Origin: an uncultured Candidatus Saccharibacteria bacterium
Lineage (GTDB): Bacteria > Patescibacteriota > Saccharimonadia > Saccharimonadales > Saccharimonadaceae
Direction of reading: 5' to 3'
Assembly (NCBI GenBank): GCA_937974295.1
Contig: CALBWN010000013.1
Location: forward strand, 3,654-67,653
Length of the DNA stretch: 64,000 bases
The notes under the pieces are model-generated. The model worked only from the letters and a program-made list of their open reading frames with translations, did no database searches and was not told the DNA's origin. The position numbers and the translations under genes are program-made. Shown piece after piece: positions 48,530-55,577 of this stretch. Position 1 is the first letter of the stretch; every line of letters starts with the position of its first letter.

Positions 48530-50143
48530 CTACGCCTCGCCCTTTGTCCGCTTCCGCCGCTCCAGCGCCGCCTGCACCAAGCCAGCAAAGAGCGGGTGAG
48601 CCCGAAATGGCCGCGAGGCAAACTCTGGGTGAGCCTGGGTCGCAACAAAGTAGTCGCAGGTCGGTGCCTCGACGAACTCGACCAGCCTGCCATCGGGTGA
48701 CGTACCCGACACCACAATCCCGCCCGCATTAATGGCAGCGAGATGCGCTTGATTCACCTCATAGCGGTGGCGATGACGCTCCACGACCTCTGTTGTGCCA
48801 TATGTTTTGGCAGTGCGTGAGCCAGCCTGCAGCACCGCCGGGTAGTTGCCTAGGCGCATCGTTCCGCCGGTCGATTGCTTGCCCTGCTGGTCAGGCATAA
48901 GGTAGATGACGGCATCATCCGGCGCGGCACCACACTCCGCACTACCAGCCTGGGCCAAGCTACCACGGCGGGCAGCGGCAATCACCGCCACCTGCATTCC
49001 CAGGCAGATGCCAAGATATGGTACATTGTGCTGCAAGCAGTAACTGGCCGCCGCAATCTTCCCTTCTACCCCGCGCTTGCCAAAGCCACCGGGCACTACC
49101 ACCGCATCCACAGCGCTGAGCGCTGCGTCGGTCACTGTCTCGGCATTGATCCATTGGATCGTCACCTCGCTGCGGTGCGCCCAGGCCGCTGCTTTGAGCG
49201 CCTCAGTGATAGAGAGATAGGTATCGGCATTATCAACATATTTCGCCACGAGGCCAATCGTCAGTCGCTGGCGATAGGTCTGGCTATCGTGCCGGACAAG
49301 CTGCTGCCAACGCGTCATATCTGGCGCTGTATCATTACCGGTAAAGCTCGCCAGCACAGGCCCTAATTCGCGCGCCACCATCAGAGGTACCTTGTAGACT
49401 GTATCGACATTTGGCATCATAATGATCCCCTCTGGCCGCACCCCGCTGGCAATGGCAATCTTATCCGCTACACCACGCGGCGGCGCTGTGCTGCCCTCGG
49501 TGCGGACTGCCACCACATCGGGCATAATACCAAAGCCACGCAGGTCGGCCATGGCATTCTGGGCTGGCTTGGTCTTGTACTCCTGGCTGGTCGCAAGAAA
49601 CGGTACATACACCACATGGACGAAGAGACAGTGCTCGCGCCCCACTTCGAGGGAGAACTCGCGGATCGCCTCAACGAAGCTTAGCCCCTCATAATCTCCC
49701 ACCGTGCCACCAATCTCCACAATGTGCACCTGCCCTGCTGCCGCCTGGTGGACGGCTCGCTTGATCGCTTGGGTGAGGTGCGGCACCAGCTGCACCGTCT
49801 GGCCGCCAAACGTCCCGGCCCGCTCATCGGCGATCAAATCACGCAGCAGCCGCCCCGCCAGCGTGGCATTACGCTGGGTGAGCTCGAGGTCTAAAAAGCG
49901 CTCGTAGTGGCCAAGGTCGAGATCGGTCTCTGCCCCATCTTTGGTGACGAAGCACTCGCCATGCTCCTTGGGGTTAAGCAGCCCAGCATCGACGTTAAGG
50001 TACGGGTCGCACTTTTGCACCGAGACGGTTAAGCCCTTGGCCTGCAGCACCGCGCCAATACTGGCTGCCGTGATGCCCTTACCCACCCCAGAGAGTACCC
50101 CACCGGTGACAAAAATATACGTTGGTTGGTGTGTCTGTGTCAT
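48530..50143 (-). CDS. pyrG: CTP synthase
   Basis: 537 residues. Converts UTP to CTP using glutamine. An N-terminal amidoligase domain (starts YIFVTGGVLSGVGKGITAASIG, with KCDPYLNVDAGLLNP) is followed by a C-terminal class I glutaminase domain with the nucleophile in YLGICLGMQ and the His/Glu pair in AHPEF. Start at ATG 50143 with GGGAG upstream. Lies next to the RNR locus, together covering pyrimidine nucleotide supply. Confidence 0.96.
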   Translation of the reverse strand: MTQTHQPTYIFVTGGVLSGVGKGITAASIGAVLQAKGLTVSVQKCDPYLNVDAGLLNPKEHGECFVTKDGAETDLDLGHYERFLDLELTQRNATLAGRLLRDLIADERAGTFGGQTVQLVPHLTQAIKRAVHQAAAGQVHIVEIGGTVGDYEGLSFVEAIREFSLEVGREHCLFVHVVYVPFLATSQEYKTKPAQNAMADLRGFGIMPDVVAVRTEGSTAPPRGVADKIAIASGVRPEGIIMMPNVDTVYKVPLMVARELGPVLASFTGNDTAPDMTRWQQLVRHDSQTYRQRLTIGLVAKYVDNADTYLSITEALKAAAWAHRSEVTIQWINAETVTDAALSAVDAVVVPGGFGKRGVEGKIAAASYCLQHNVPYLGICLGMQVAVIAAARRGSLAQAGSAECGAAPDDAVIYLMPDQQGKQSTGGTMRLGNYPAVLQAGSRTAKTYGTTEVVERHRHRYEVNQAHLAAINAGGIVVSGTSPDGRLVEFVEAPTCDYFVATQAHPEFASRPFRAHPLFAGLVQAALERRKRTKGEA

Positions 50144-50164
50144 ACAATCTCCCTCTCGCGTTCT

Positions 50165-50173
50165 ATTGTAGCA
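50165..50173 (-). promoter_or_regulatory. pyrG promoter (extended -10)
   Basis: TGC-TACAAT on the minus strand, leader about 15 nt containing GAGAGGGAG; -35 weak. Confidence 0.55.
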
Positions 50174-50196
50174 TGTATCCATAAGCAGTATACCAG

Positions 50197-50220
50197 CAAA
50201 AAACCAGCCCTACAGCTGGC
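50197..50220 (-). terminator. Terminator of the CEGCQ micro-gene
   Basis: CCAGC / GCTGG stem followed by TTTTTTGC on the minus strand. Confidence 0.6.
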
Positions 50221-50246
50221 TTCTGCTGGTTATCGACAAGCGCCAC

Positions 50247-50477
50247 CTATTGGCAGCCCTCACACATCGTCAGCTCCGCTGGATCTGGCATAATAACAGG
50301 AGTGCCACTCGCCGCCGCTTGGTCAACAGCAACTTGCTGAGCAGCCAGCAGTGCCTGCTCGATAGCGTCGAGCTTTTCCTCCAGCGTCATGTCGTCCGTT
50401 AGTTGTGGCTTGGTAGTCTGCGCCTGCGTAGCCGCTGGATCGGTTGTTGGTGATGTCGTTTGTGTCGTCTGCGTCAT
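50247..50477 (-). CDS. 76-residue protein ending in CEGCQ: candidate detached NrdA redox tail
   Basis: Residues 1-27 are Thr/Gln/Pro-rich and disordered, 29-56 are helical (TLEEKLDAIEQALLAAQQVA), then GTPVIMPDPAELT and a final CEGCQ. The protein has no other cysteines. A CxxC pair at the extreme C-terminus on a flexible Pro/Ala linker is the hallmark of the NrdA swinging arm that re-reduces the active site. The NrdA encoded at 52481 lacks this pair. Its promoter carries an NrdR-box-like palindrome. I infer, but cannot prove, that it works as a trans-acting redox arm or thiol donor for NrdA. Alternatives: a metal-binding or thioredoxin-substrate peptide. Confidence 0.6.
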   Translation of the reverse strand: MTQTTQTTSPTTDPAATQAQTTKPQLTDDMTLEEKLDAIEQALLAAQQVAVDQAAASGTPVIMPDPAELTMCEGCQ

Positions 50478-50513
50478 ATATTATTCCCTACCCGTTTTTT
50501 AGTTATAGTGTCC

Positions 50514-50543
50514 ATTGTACGCTATATATAGCGTTTTATGCAA
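50514..50543 (-). promoter_or_regulatory. Promoter with NrdR-box-like palindrome
   Basis: TTGCAT (50538-50543), 18 nt, TACAAT (50514-50519). The perfect 16-bp palindrome ACGCTATATATAGCGT (50519-50534) fills the spacer. It matches 14 of 16 positions of the NrdR box as I know it (acaCwAtATaTwGtgt). Confidence 0.6.
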
Positions 50544-50931
50544 GGTAATGCACCCAATTTTCTGTTGTAGAATTATCATCCAGCTGGCCAATCGGTGCGA
50601 CATACCACTGCGGCTGGGCACACTGCGGGCGGAAGCTCCCCAGCTTGGCCGTGTATGCCTCAGTAATGGCCGCGACTTCGTCCTCGCGGGCTTCGCGCAC
50701 TGTGGTGTGGAGATAGACAGCCTGCTTGGCGTCATCCCACACCACAAACTCTGCCCGCCCAGTACGAAAGGCGTTGTGCGAGTGGCGCGCCTCACGATCC
50801 GACAGCCAAGCGATCATATCCCCCACCCGCACAAAGTGCAGTGGCGTCACCAGTGGCGTGCGGTCGCGATTCACCGTAGCTAACGCACCGACTGGCACTG
50901 TGTCGAGGATGGTTTGCGTGAGGGTATTCAT
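50536..50931 (-). CDS. Pyridoxamine 5'-phosphate oxidase-like (split-barrel flavin) protein
   Basis: 131 residues with the FMN-binding split-barrel layout: VGALATVNRDRTPLVTPLHFV, ARHSHNAFRTGRAEFVVWD, AVYLHTTVREAREDE. Members reduce or oxidise small molecules or bind flavin/heme; exact role unknown. Lies between nrdB and the CEGCQ gene on the same strand. AAAGGAA is about 11 nt upstream of the ATG. Might supply electrons near the RNR, but this is speculation from position only. Confidence 0.8.
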   Translation of the reverse strand: MNTLTQTILDTVPVGALATVNRDRTPLVTPLHFVRVGDMIAWLSDREARHSHNAFRTGRAEFVVWDDAKQAVYLHTTVREAREDEVAAITEAYTAKLGSFRPQCAQPQWYVAPIGQLDDNSTTENWVHYLA

Positions 50932-50990
50932 GATGGCTATATTCCTTTCGTATCTAATTTGCGAATATTATTTGCTACATCAGCGGGCCG

Positions 50991-51104
50991 CTCTCACTCC
51001 ATTGCCAGACAAGAAAATTATCTGGAGGCCAGCGACCAAGCAGGCGGAAAAGCTCTGTTGCATATTCTGGCCGGAACATTTTCGGTCTGGTGATGGAGTG
51101 AGAG
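50991..51104. repeat. RNR-flanking structured element, copy A
   Basis: 114-bp nearly symmetric inverted repeat. Perfect 12-nt outer arms CTCTCACTCCAT / ATGGAGTGAGAG, then CCAGAC/GTCTGG, GAAAAT/ATTTTC and GGCCAG/CTGGCC stems, separated by small asymmetric loops, with AGCTCTGTTGCA near the tip. It shares a 29-nt identical arm (51066-51094) and a 15-nt identical arm (51004-51018) with copy B. Located between nrdB and the PPOX gene. Confidence 0.75.
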
Positions 51105-51153
51105 CTCCCGTAAGACTGGTAGACTGGTAAGATTGTTGTTTTGCCAATATCTA

Positions 51154-52131
51154 CTACTTCGTCGTATTCACCTCATAACTCGTATTGGTGCTTTCGAAGA
51201 AGTTCACCAGCTCCAGCGTGTCGTTGGCGGCGGCCATCCACTTGGCTGGGTTGGTGACGTTGTACTCTGGCTCAAAGCCCAGCTCTTCCAGCCGCCGGTC
51301 GGTCATGTACATCACATATTGGTTGACGTAGTCGGCGTTGAGGCCCAGGATACCACGCGGCAGCATGTCTTTGTTATACGCCTTTTCGAGCTCAACGGCT
51401 TCCAGGATCAGGCTGCGGATTTCGTCGGCAAATTCCTCGGTTTGTAGATCCGGGTTTTCGTGCAGGATGGTCAGCAGCAGGTTAATGCCAAATTCCAGGT
51501 GCAGATTCTCGTCCTTCGTCACCCAGTCGAGCAATGTGCCGACATTGCGCAGCAGATTGCGGCGGCGGAAGCTCATCCCCACCATAAAGCCGCTGTAGAA
51601 CCAAATCCCTTCCAGCACGATGTTATAGGCCACCAGGTTGCGCACAAAATCCTTCTTGCCCTCTAGCGTCGTCACATCCGGGCGCTCCTCCATCATGCGC
51701 GTAACGTACTTGGTCTGGAAGGCGGCTTTATCGGCCAGGGATTTTTTGCCCCAGCCAGCGGCGTAAATTTCCTCACGGTCAAACGGGAAGGTCTCGATAA
51801 TATACTCGAAGGTCATAAAGTGGTTGGCCTCTTCCCACATCTGCTTCGAAAGATACAGGTGGCACTCGGCGGCGTTGACGCAGGGGTAAATACCAAAGGC
51901 CAACGATTTATTAATCAGCAGCTCGTTGGGGTTGAGGTAGCTAATCACCGTCTTCAGGGCGTGCTTTTCATCCTCGCTCAGCTTTTCAAAATCCGCCAAA
52001 TCCTGGCTCAATTGCACCTCATTGGGGAACCACGTGTTGGCCACCGCTTGGTTGTACAAGCGGTACGCCCAGTCATAGCGCACCGGCTTGAGCTGCAAGC
52101 CATCGCGTACGCCTGATCCTAAAATGCCCAT
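51154..52131 (-). CDS. nrdB: Class I ribonucleotide reductase beta subunit, class Ic type
   Basis: 325 residues. Supplies the oxidising equivalent for deoxyribonucleotide synthesis. Metal ligands by spacing: Glu70 (NPNELLINK), Glu101 and His104 (EEANH), Glu174 (IVLEGIW), Glu208 and His211 (DENLH). The position of the radical tyrosine, four residues after His104, is Phe108, and the first ligand is Glu rather than Asp. Both match the Chlamydia-type class Ic enzyme, which uses a Mn/Fe centre instead of a tyrosyl radical. AGGAGG lies before the ATG. The C-terminus NFFESTNTSYEV should bind NrdA. Confidence 0.93.
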   Translation of the reverse strand: MGILGSGVRDGLQLKPVRYDWAYRLYNQAVANTWFPNEVQLSQDLADFEKLSEDEKHALKTVISYLNPNELLINKSLAFGIYPCVNAAECHLYLSKQMWEEANHFMTFEYIIETFPFDREEIYAAGWGKKSLADKAAFQTKYVTRMMEERPDVTTLEGKKDFVRNLVAYNIVLEGIWFYSGFMVGMSFRRRNLLRNVGTLLDWVTKDENLHLEFGINLLLTILHENPDLQTEEFADEIRSLILEAVELEKAYNKDMLPRGILGLNADYVNQYVMYMTDRRLEELGFEPEYNVTNPAKWMAAANDTLELVNFFESTNTSYEVNTTK

Positions 52132-52182
52132 ATGTTACCTCCTTTTGTTTTGTCAAAAACTAGTTAATTATATTATCCAGGC

Positions 52183-52479
52183 TTATATTTCTTGTTCTTC
52201 CATATCTGCTGGGTGACGCTCAGCTACAGAACTGTTATCTGGCTGGCTTGATTTTTTCTCTGTTTGCGGTACTGGGAAGAGTGGTGGGTTCAGGCCGGCA
52301 TCAAGGGTATATTGTATATAACATGTTGGTTCTGTGTGGTCTGCCCTTGTAATTGCTGCAGCACCAACACCATAGCTCACACTCAGGGTGGCCAATTTTG
52401 CTCGCTCCGCAAGTGACAACTCAGCAAAGTCTATCGTGCTTTGTTCGCTCGCTACTCCCGTTTTTCCTTCATGCGTCAT
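52183..52479 (-). CDS. Small hypothetical protein between nrdA and nrdB
   Basis: 98 residues from ATG 52479, one nucleotide after the nrdA stop; AGAAGGAA lies just upstream, so it is coupled to nrdA. Mostly polar, with a Ser/Ala-rich helix (TIDFAELSLAERAKLATLSVSYGVGAA), one Cys, and an acidic disordered end (DNSSVAERHPADMEEQEI). Not NrdI, NrdH or thioredoxin by sequence. An RNR accessory role is suggested by position only. Confidence 0.6.
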   Translation of the reverse strand: MTHEGKTGVASEQSTIDFAELSLAERAKLATLSVSYGVGAAAITRADHTEPTCYIQYTLDAGLNPPLFPVPQTEKKSSQPDNSSVAERHPADMEEQEI

Positions 52480-52480
52480 A

Positions 52481-54919
52481 CTATTCCTTCTCCTTCCCCT
52501 TCCCTTCCTCCTGCTTCTTGCGTGCGCGGTAGAAGCCACCAAAGCCCACGCGCTTGGCGTCTTGGTGGAGTTTTTGTTCGGTTTTGTTGGCGCGAATGGA
52601 GACCTGCTCGGACTGGTGGCGAGGCTTCACGTGCAAATAATACGTCGTTTTCAGGCCGCGGCGCCAGGCTTCGCTATAGATCGTAATATACTCCTCGATA
52701 TTGCGCGACTCTAAGTACATATTGCGGCTAATCGCTTGGTCGACCCACTTCTGAGCGCGGGCTGCCACCTCAATGAAGGCGTAGGGGCTAAGCTGAAAGC
52801 TCGTCTTATACACATCGCGCACCGCCTGAGGGATCTGCTTCATGTGCTGGATGTCGCCTTGGTTAGTAAGCAGCTCATCCTTGAGCTCCTCCCACAGGCC
52901 AAGGGCTTTAAGCTTGCGCACCAGGTTAGCATTGACCTCGAGGAACTTGCCATTGAGCGTGCTGCGGCTAAAGATCTGGCTAAATTGCGGGTCGATCCCT
53001 GGAGTGGTACCCGTCACGTGCGAGATATTGGCGGTAGGCGCAATAGCCATCAGCGTGGCATTGCGCATGCCGCGTTGCACCTTGGGGCGCAGCGCCTCCC
53101 AGTCGAGGCGGCGAGTCGTGTTAATTGCTACTGCCTCACCCCGCTGCGCGCCAAGCCGGTCGATCGTGTCGATAGGCAATTCCCCCTTGCTCCAGCCACT
53201 GCCCGCAAAGTTGGGGTAGCTGCCGCGCGTCACTGCCAGCTCGGCCGACTCATCGATAGCGTAGTAGCTAATAAACTCCGCCAATTGATCAACCAGTTCA
53301 TATGCCTCCTCAGATTCGTAGCTCAGCTCGAGCTTTTCTAGTACATCGGCCAGGCCCATAAAGCCCAGGCCAATCGCCCGATTTTGCAGGTTGCTATTCA
53401 TCGCCTCGGGGATGGGTGTTGTGGTAATGTCTACAAGGTTATCGAGCTGCCGCGTGGCCGAGCGCGTCGCCTGCTCGAGCCGTGGCCAGTCCCACGTCTT
53501 GGTCGCGTCATCCAGGAAGGCACTGAGGTTAATACTCACCAGATTGCACACCGCAATATTGTGCTCATCTTGCGGCAAAGTGATCTCTGTACAGAGGTTG
53601 CTGAGGTGAATGGTGCCAGTGTTATTGTTGAGCGCGCGGAGGTTGATGGCATCCTTCCAGGTGAGCCACGGGTGGCCGGTTGCCTGCAAACTACTCAGAA
53701 TTCTGTGGAATTGTTGGCGCGCAGGCAGCTTGTCATAAGCGCGTAGCTTGCCCGCTTCGGCCTGGGTGATGTAATAGGCATACCGCTCGGCAAAGGCCGC
53801 GCCATACAGCTCGCTTAAGTCACTCACCTCAGCTGGGTCGAAGAGATACCAGTCTTCATCCGCCTGCACCCGGCGCATAAATTCATCACTAATAAACACC
53901 GCTGTGTCGAGGTAGCGTGTCCGCAAATACGGGTCGCCGGAGTTCGATCGCAGGTCGATGAATTCTCTAAAATCGATGTGCCAGTTCTCCATATACACCG
54001 CTGCCGCACCCATCTTTTTACCCTTGCGCGACACCGCAAACAGCGCTGTATCGATCATCTTAATAAACGGAATTGGCCCAGTGCTTGTTGTGTTAGTTGT
54101 CTTGACTGGGCTACCTGCCGCCCGCAGCTTCGTAAAACTGACACCGATACCGCCTGTCCCTTTAGCAATCCACATCGTATCGCGCACACTCTTAGCAATC
54201 GATTCCATATCATCCTGCACTTCCATGACGAAGCAATTGCTCAGCTGCGGGAACAATCCACCAGCATTGACGCGGGTGCTCCCGCCCGGGCTGTACTCGA
54301 GATTAGCCATGTGCTGGTAAAACTCAATGGCTGCCTCAGTCGGGTGTTCCTCATTGTAGCTCAGACCCATGGCGATGCGCATAGTAGTAAACTGCGGCAC
54401 TTCGAGCGGTTCGCCGTTTTGCTTGCGCAGGGCGTAGCGGTTGCGGTTGGTCACCACACCAAGGTATTTGCTGAGTTTATCTTTACTCGGGTCAAGCGCA
54501 GCAGCCAGGCGCTCAAGGTCGAAGATCGCCTCATCTTCCATGCGGGGGTCAAGCAAGCCATCGGCCACCGCCTGGCGAATATAGCGCGGGAAGGCCTCCC
54601 TATGCCGTTGGCGCAGCTCTTCATCAGTGGTATATACGCCCAGCAAATCGCGGTAGATTGTGCCCAGCAGCAGGCGCGCCGCAATCGTGTCGTAGTCTGG
54701 GTCATCCTTAATATTCTGCACCGTCGTCTGGATGAGTGTCTCCTCCAGCTGCTTGGTCGTCATTCCATCAAAGAGCGTCAGCTGCAGCTCACTGGCAATC
54801 TGCACGATCTTCTGCAGCGGGTCGGCCACCCCCTGGCTTGCTGCCAGCAACGTGGCATTTATCTTGGTTGTGTCGAATGGCTCGGTCGTGCCATCGCGCT
54901 TGGTAATATGAATTGTCAT
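52481..54919 (-). CDS. nrdA: Class I ribonucleotide reductase alpha subunit lacking the C-terminal CxxC
   Basis: 812 residues. Catalytic subunit. An N-terminal ATP-cone (about 1-90, ITKRDGTTEPFDTTKI) provides dATP control. The active-site cysteines are all present: LSNCFVMEV, HLSNLCTEITLP (radical Cys, with NLCxE) and IAVCNLVSINL. The radical-transfer pair is in KTTYYLHVK. After that, 50 residues follow with no cysteine at all, ending GFYRARKKQEEGKGKEKE, whereas class I NrdA normally ends in a redox-active Cys pair. SD GGGGAGGG precedes the ATG at 54919. Confidence 0.94.
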   Translation of the reverse strand: MTIHITKRDGTTEPFDTTKINATLLAASQGVADPLQKIVQIASELQLTLFDGMTTKQLEETLIQTTVQNIKDDPDYDTIAARLLLGTIYRDLLGVYTTDEELRQRHREAFPRYIRQAVADGLLDPRMEDEAIFDLERLAAALDPSKDKLSKYLGVVTNRNRYALRKQNGEPLEVPQFTTMRIAMGLSYNEEHPTEAAIEFYQHMANLEYSPGGSTRVNAGGLFPQLSNCFVMEVQDDMESIAKSVRDTMWIAKGTGGIGVSFTKLRAAGSPVKTTNTTSTGPIPFIKMIDTALFAVSRKGKKMGAAAVYMENWHIDFREFIDLRSNSGDPYLRTRYLDTAVFISDEFMRRVQADEDWYLFDPAEVSDLSELYGAAFAERYAYYITQAEAGKLRAYDKLPARQQFHRILSSLQATGHPWLTWKDAINLRALNNNTGTIHLSNLCTEITLPQDEHNIAVCNLVSINLSAFLDDATKTWDWPRLEQATRSATRQLDNLVDITTTPIPEAMNSNLQNRAIGLGFMGLADVLEKLELSYESEEAYELVDQLAEFISYYAIDESAELAVTRGSYPNFAGSGWSKGELPIDTIDRLGAQRGEAVAINTTRRLDWEALRPKVQRGMRNATLMAIAPTANISHVTGTTPGIDPQFSQIFSRSTLNGKFLEVNANLVRKLKALGLWEELKDELLTNQGDIQHMKQIPQAVRDVYKTSFQLSPYAFIEVAARAQKWVDQAISRNMYLESRNIEEYITIYSEAWRRGLKTTYYLHVKPRHQSEQVSIRANKTEQKLHQDAKRVGFGGFYRARKKQEEGKGKEKE

Positions 54920-55023
54920 CATCCCTCCCCTTGGGCTCCTTACTATACGGTGCACAAAACCAGCCACCAGGGCACGCCTGGAGCCAAGCTGTATTGTTTG
55001 TCTCTCCCGTGTTTATGTGTGCT

Positions 55024-55079
55024 CGCTATATATGTAGCGTCTGTATCCTACTATAGACGCCAGATGTGGTGCTTGGCAA
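55024..55079 (-). promoter_or_regulatory. nrdA promoter with two dyads
   Basis: TTGCCA (55074-55079), 18 nt, TATAGT (55050-55055). Dyad 1: GCGTCT-12-AGACGC (55037-55060) spans the -10 and start. Dyad 2: CGCTA-6-TAGCG (55024-55039), just downstream, resembles CGCTA-4-TAGCG in the CEGCQ gene promoter, i.e. a stretched NrdR-like box. Confidence 0.5.
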
Positions 55080-55153
55080 GGGGTTTTGTGAAAACTACAA
55101 CCGATTTTGTGAGTGACCTCTGTGGGTGCTGGTGGCACACCATAGCCTCGTGT

Positions 55154-55213
55154 AAGAAAATATCTGGAGGCCAGCGTTAGTGCACGCGGGTAGAGCTCTA
55201 TTGCACTATCCGT
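55154..55213. repeat. RNR-flanking structured element, truncated copy C
   Basis: Shares a 23-nt left-arm block (one indel) with copy A, plus AGCTCTATTGCA at 55194-55205, but lacks the outer arms and right arm. Folds as a shorter AATAT/ATATT-closed hairpin. Directly adjacent to copy B. Confidence 0.6.
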
Positions 55214-55244
55214 GCCAGAATATTATGAAGCAGCAGCTATGCCA

Positions 55245-55345
55245 CTCTATCACCAGACCGAAAATGTTCCGGCCAGATTATACTATAGTGATTTTCCGCT
55301 CGCTGAGTGGCTGGCCTCCAAATATTTTCTTGTCTGGCGATAGAG
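55245..55345. repeat. RNR-flanking structured element, copy B
   Basis: 101-bp inverted repeat, opposite in orientation to copy A. Outer arms CTCTAT / ATAGAG, inner stems as in copy A. It carries the 29-nt identical arm at 55249-55277 and the 15-nt identical arm at 55324-55338. The apical sequence differs from A. Confidence 0.75.
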
Positions 55346-55432
55346 CAGCTTGGTGTATAGTAAATAATTTTGATAATGGCTTACCGCCACTAGTGCAAAC
55401 TATCTCTTGCACTACTCCCTCCGATGGAGTGT

Positions 55433-55459
55433 GAAAACCGGTCGTAATGACCGGTTTTC
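55433..55459 (-). terminator. Terminator downstream of the MFS-spermidine synthase gene
   Basis: 11-bp stem GAAAACCGGTC / GACCGGTTTTC, loop GTAAT. A second hairpin, GGTCGATG / CATCGACC (55474-55498), lies between it and the gene, so the transcript has a structured 3' end. Confidence 0.7.
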
Positions 55460-55577
55460 AGCCCAGCGCAAGAGGTCGATGCCTGGGGGACATCGACCCT
55501 TATAGCGATCTATCGAAGGGAGCGTGGGGAGGGTGAGCGTGAGAAAATACAGCGCATTAACTAACGAGTGTACGTCA

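Noticed and set aside
53978..55180. A 400-codon plus-strand frame opposite nrdA
   Set aside because: Antisense to well-conserved NrdA motifs; Gln/His/Leu-rich shadow without start signals.
55000..55345. Cobalamin or other known riboswitch upstream of nrdA
   Set aside because: Conserved box sequences of the riboswitches I know are not present; the enzyme is class I, and the structured copies lie upstream of the nrdA promoter, so they are not in its leader.
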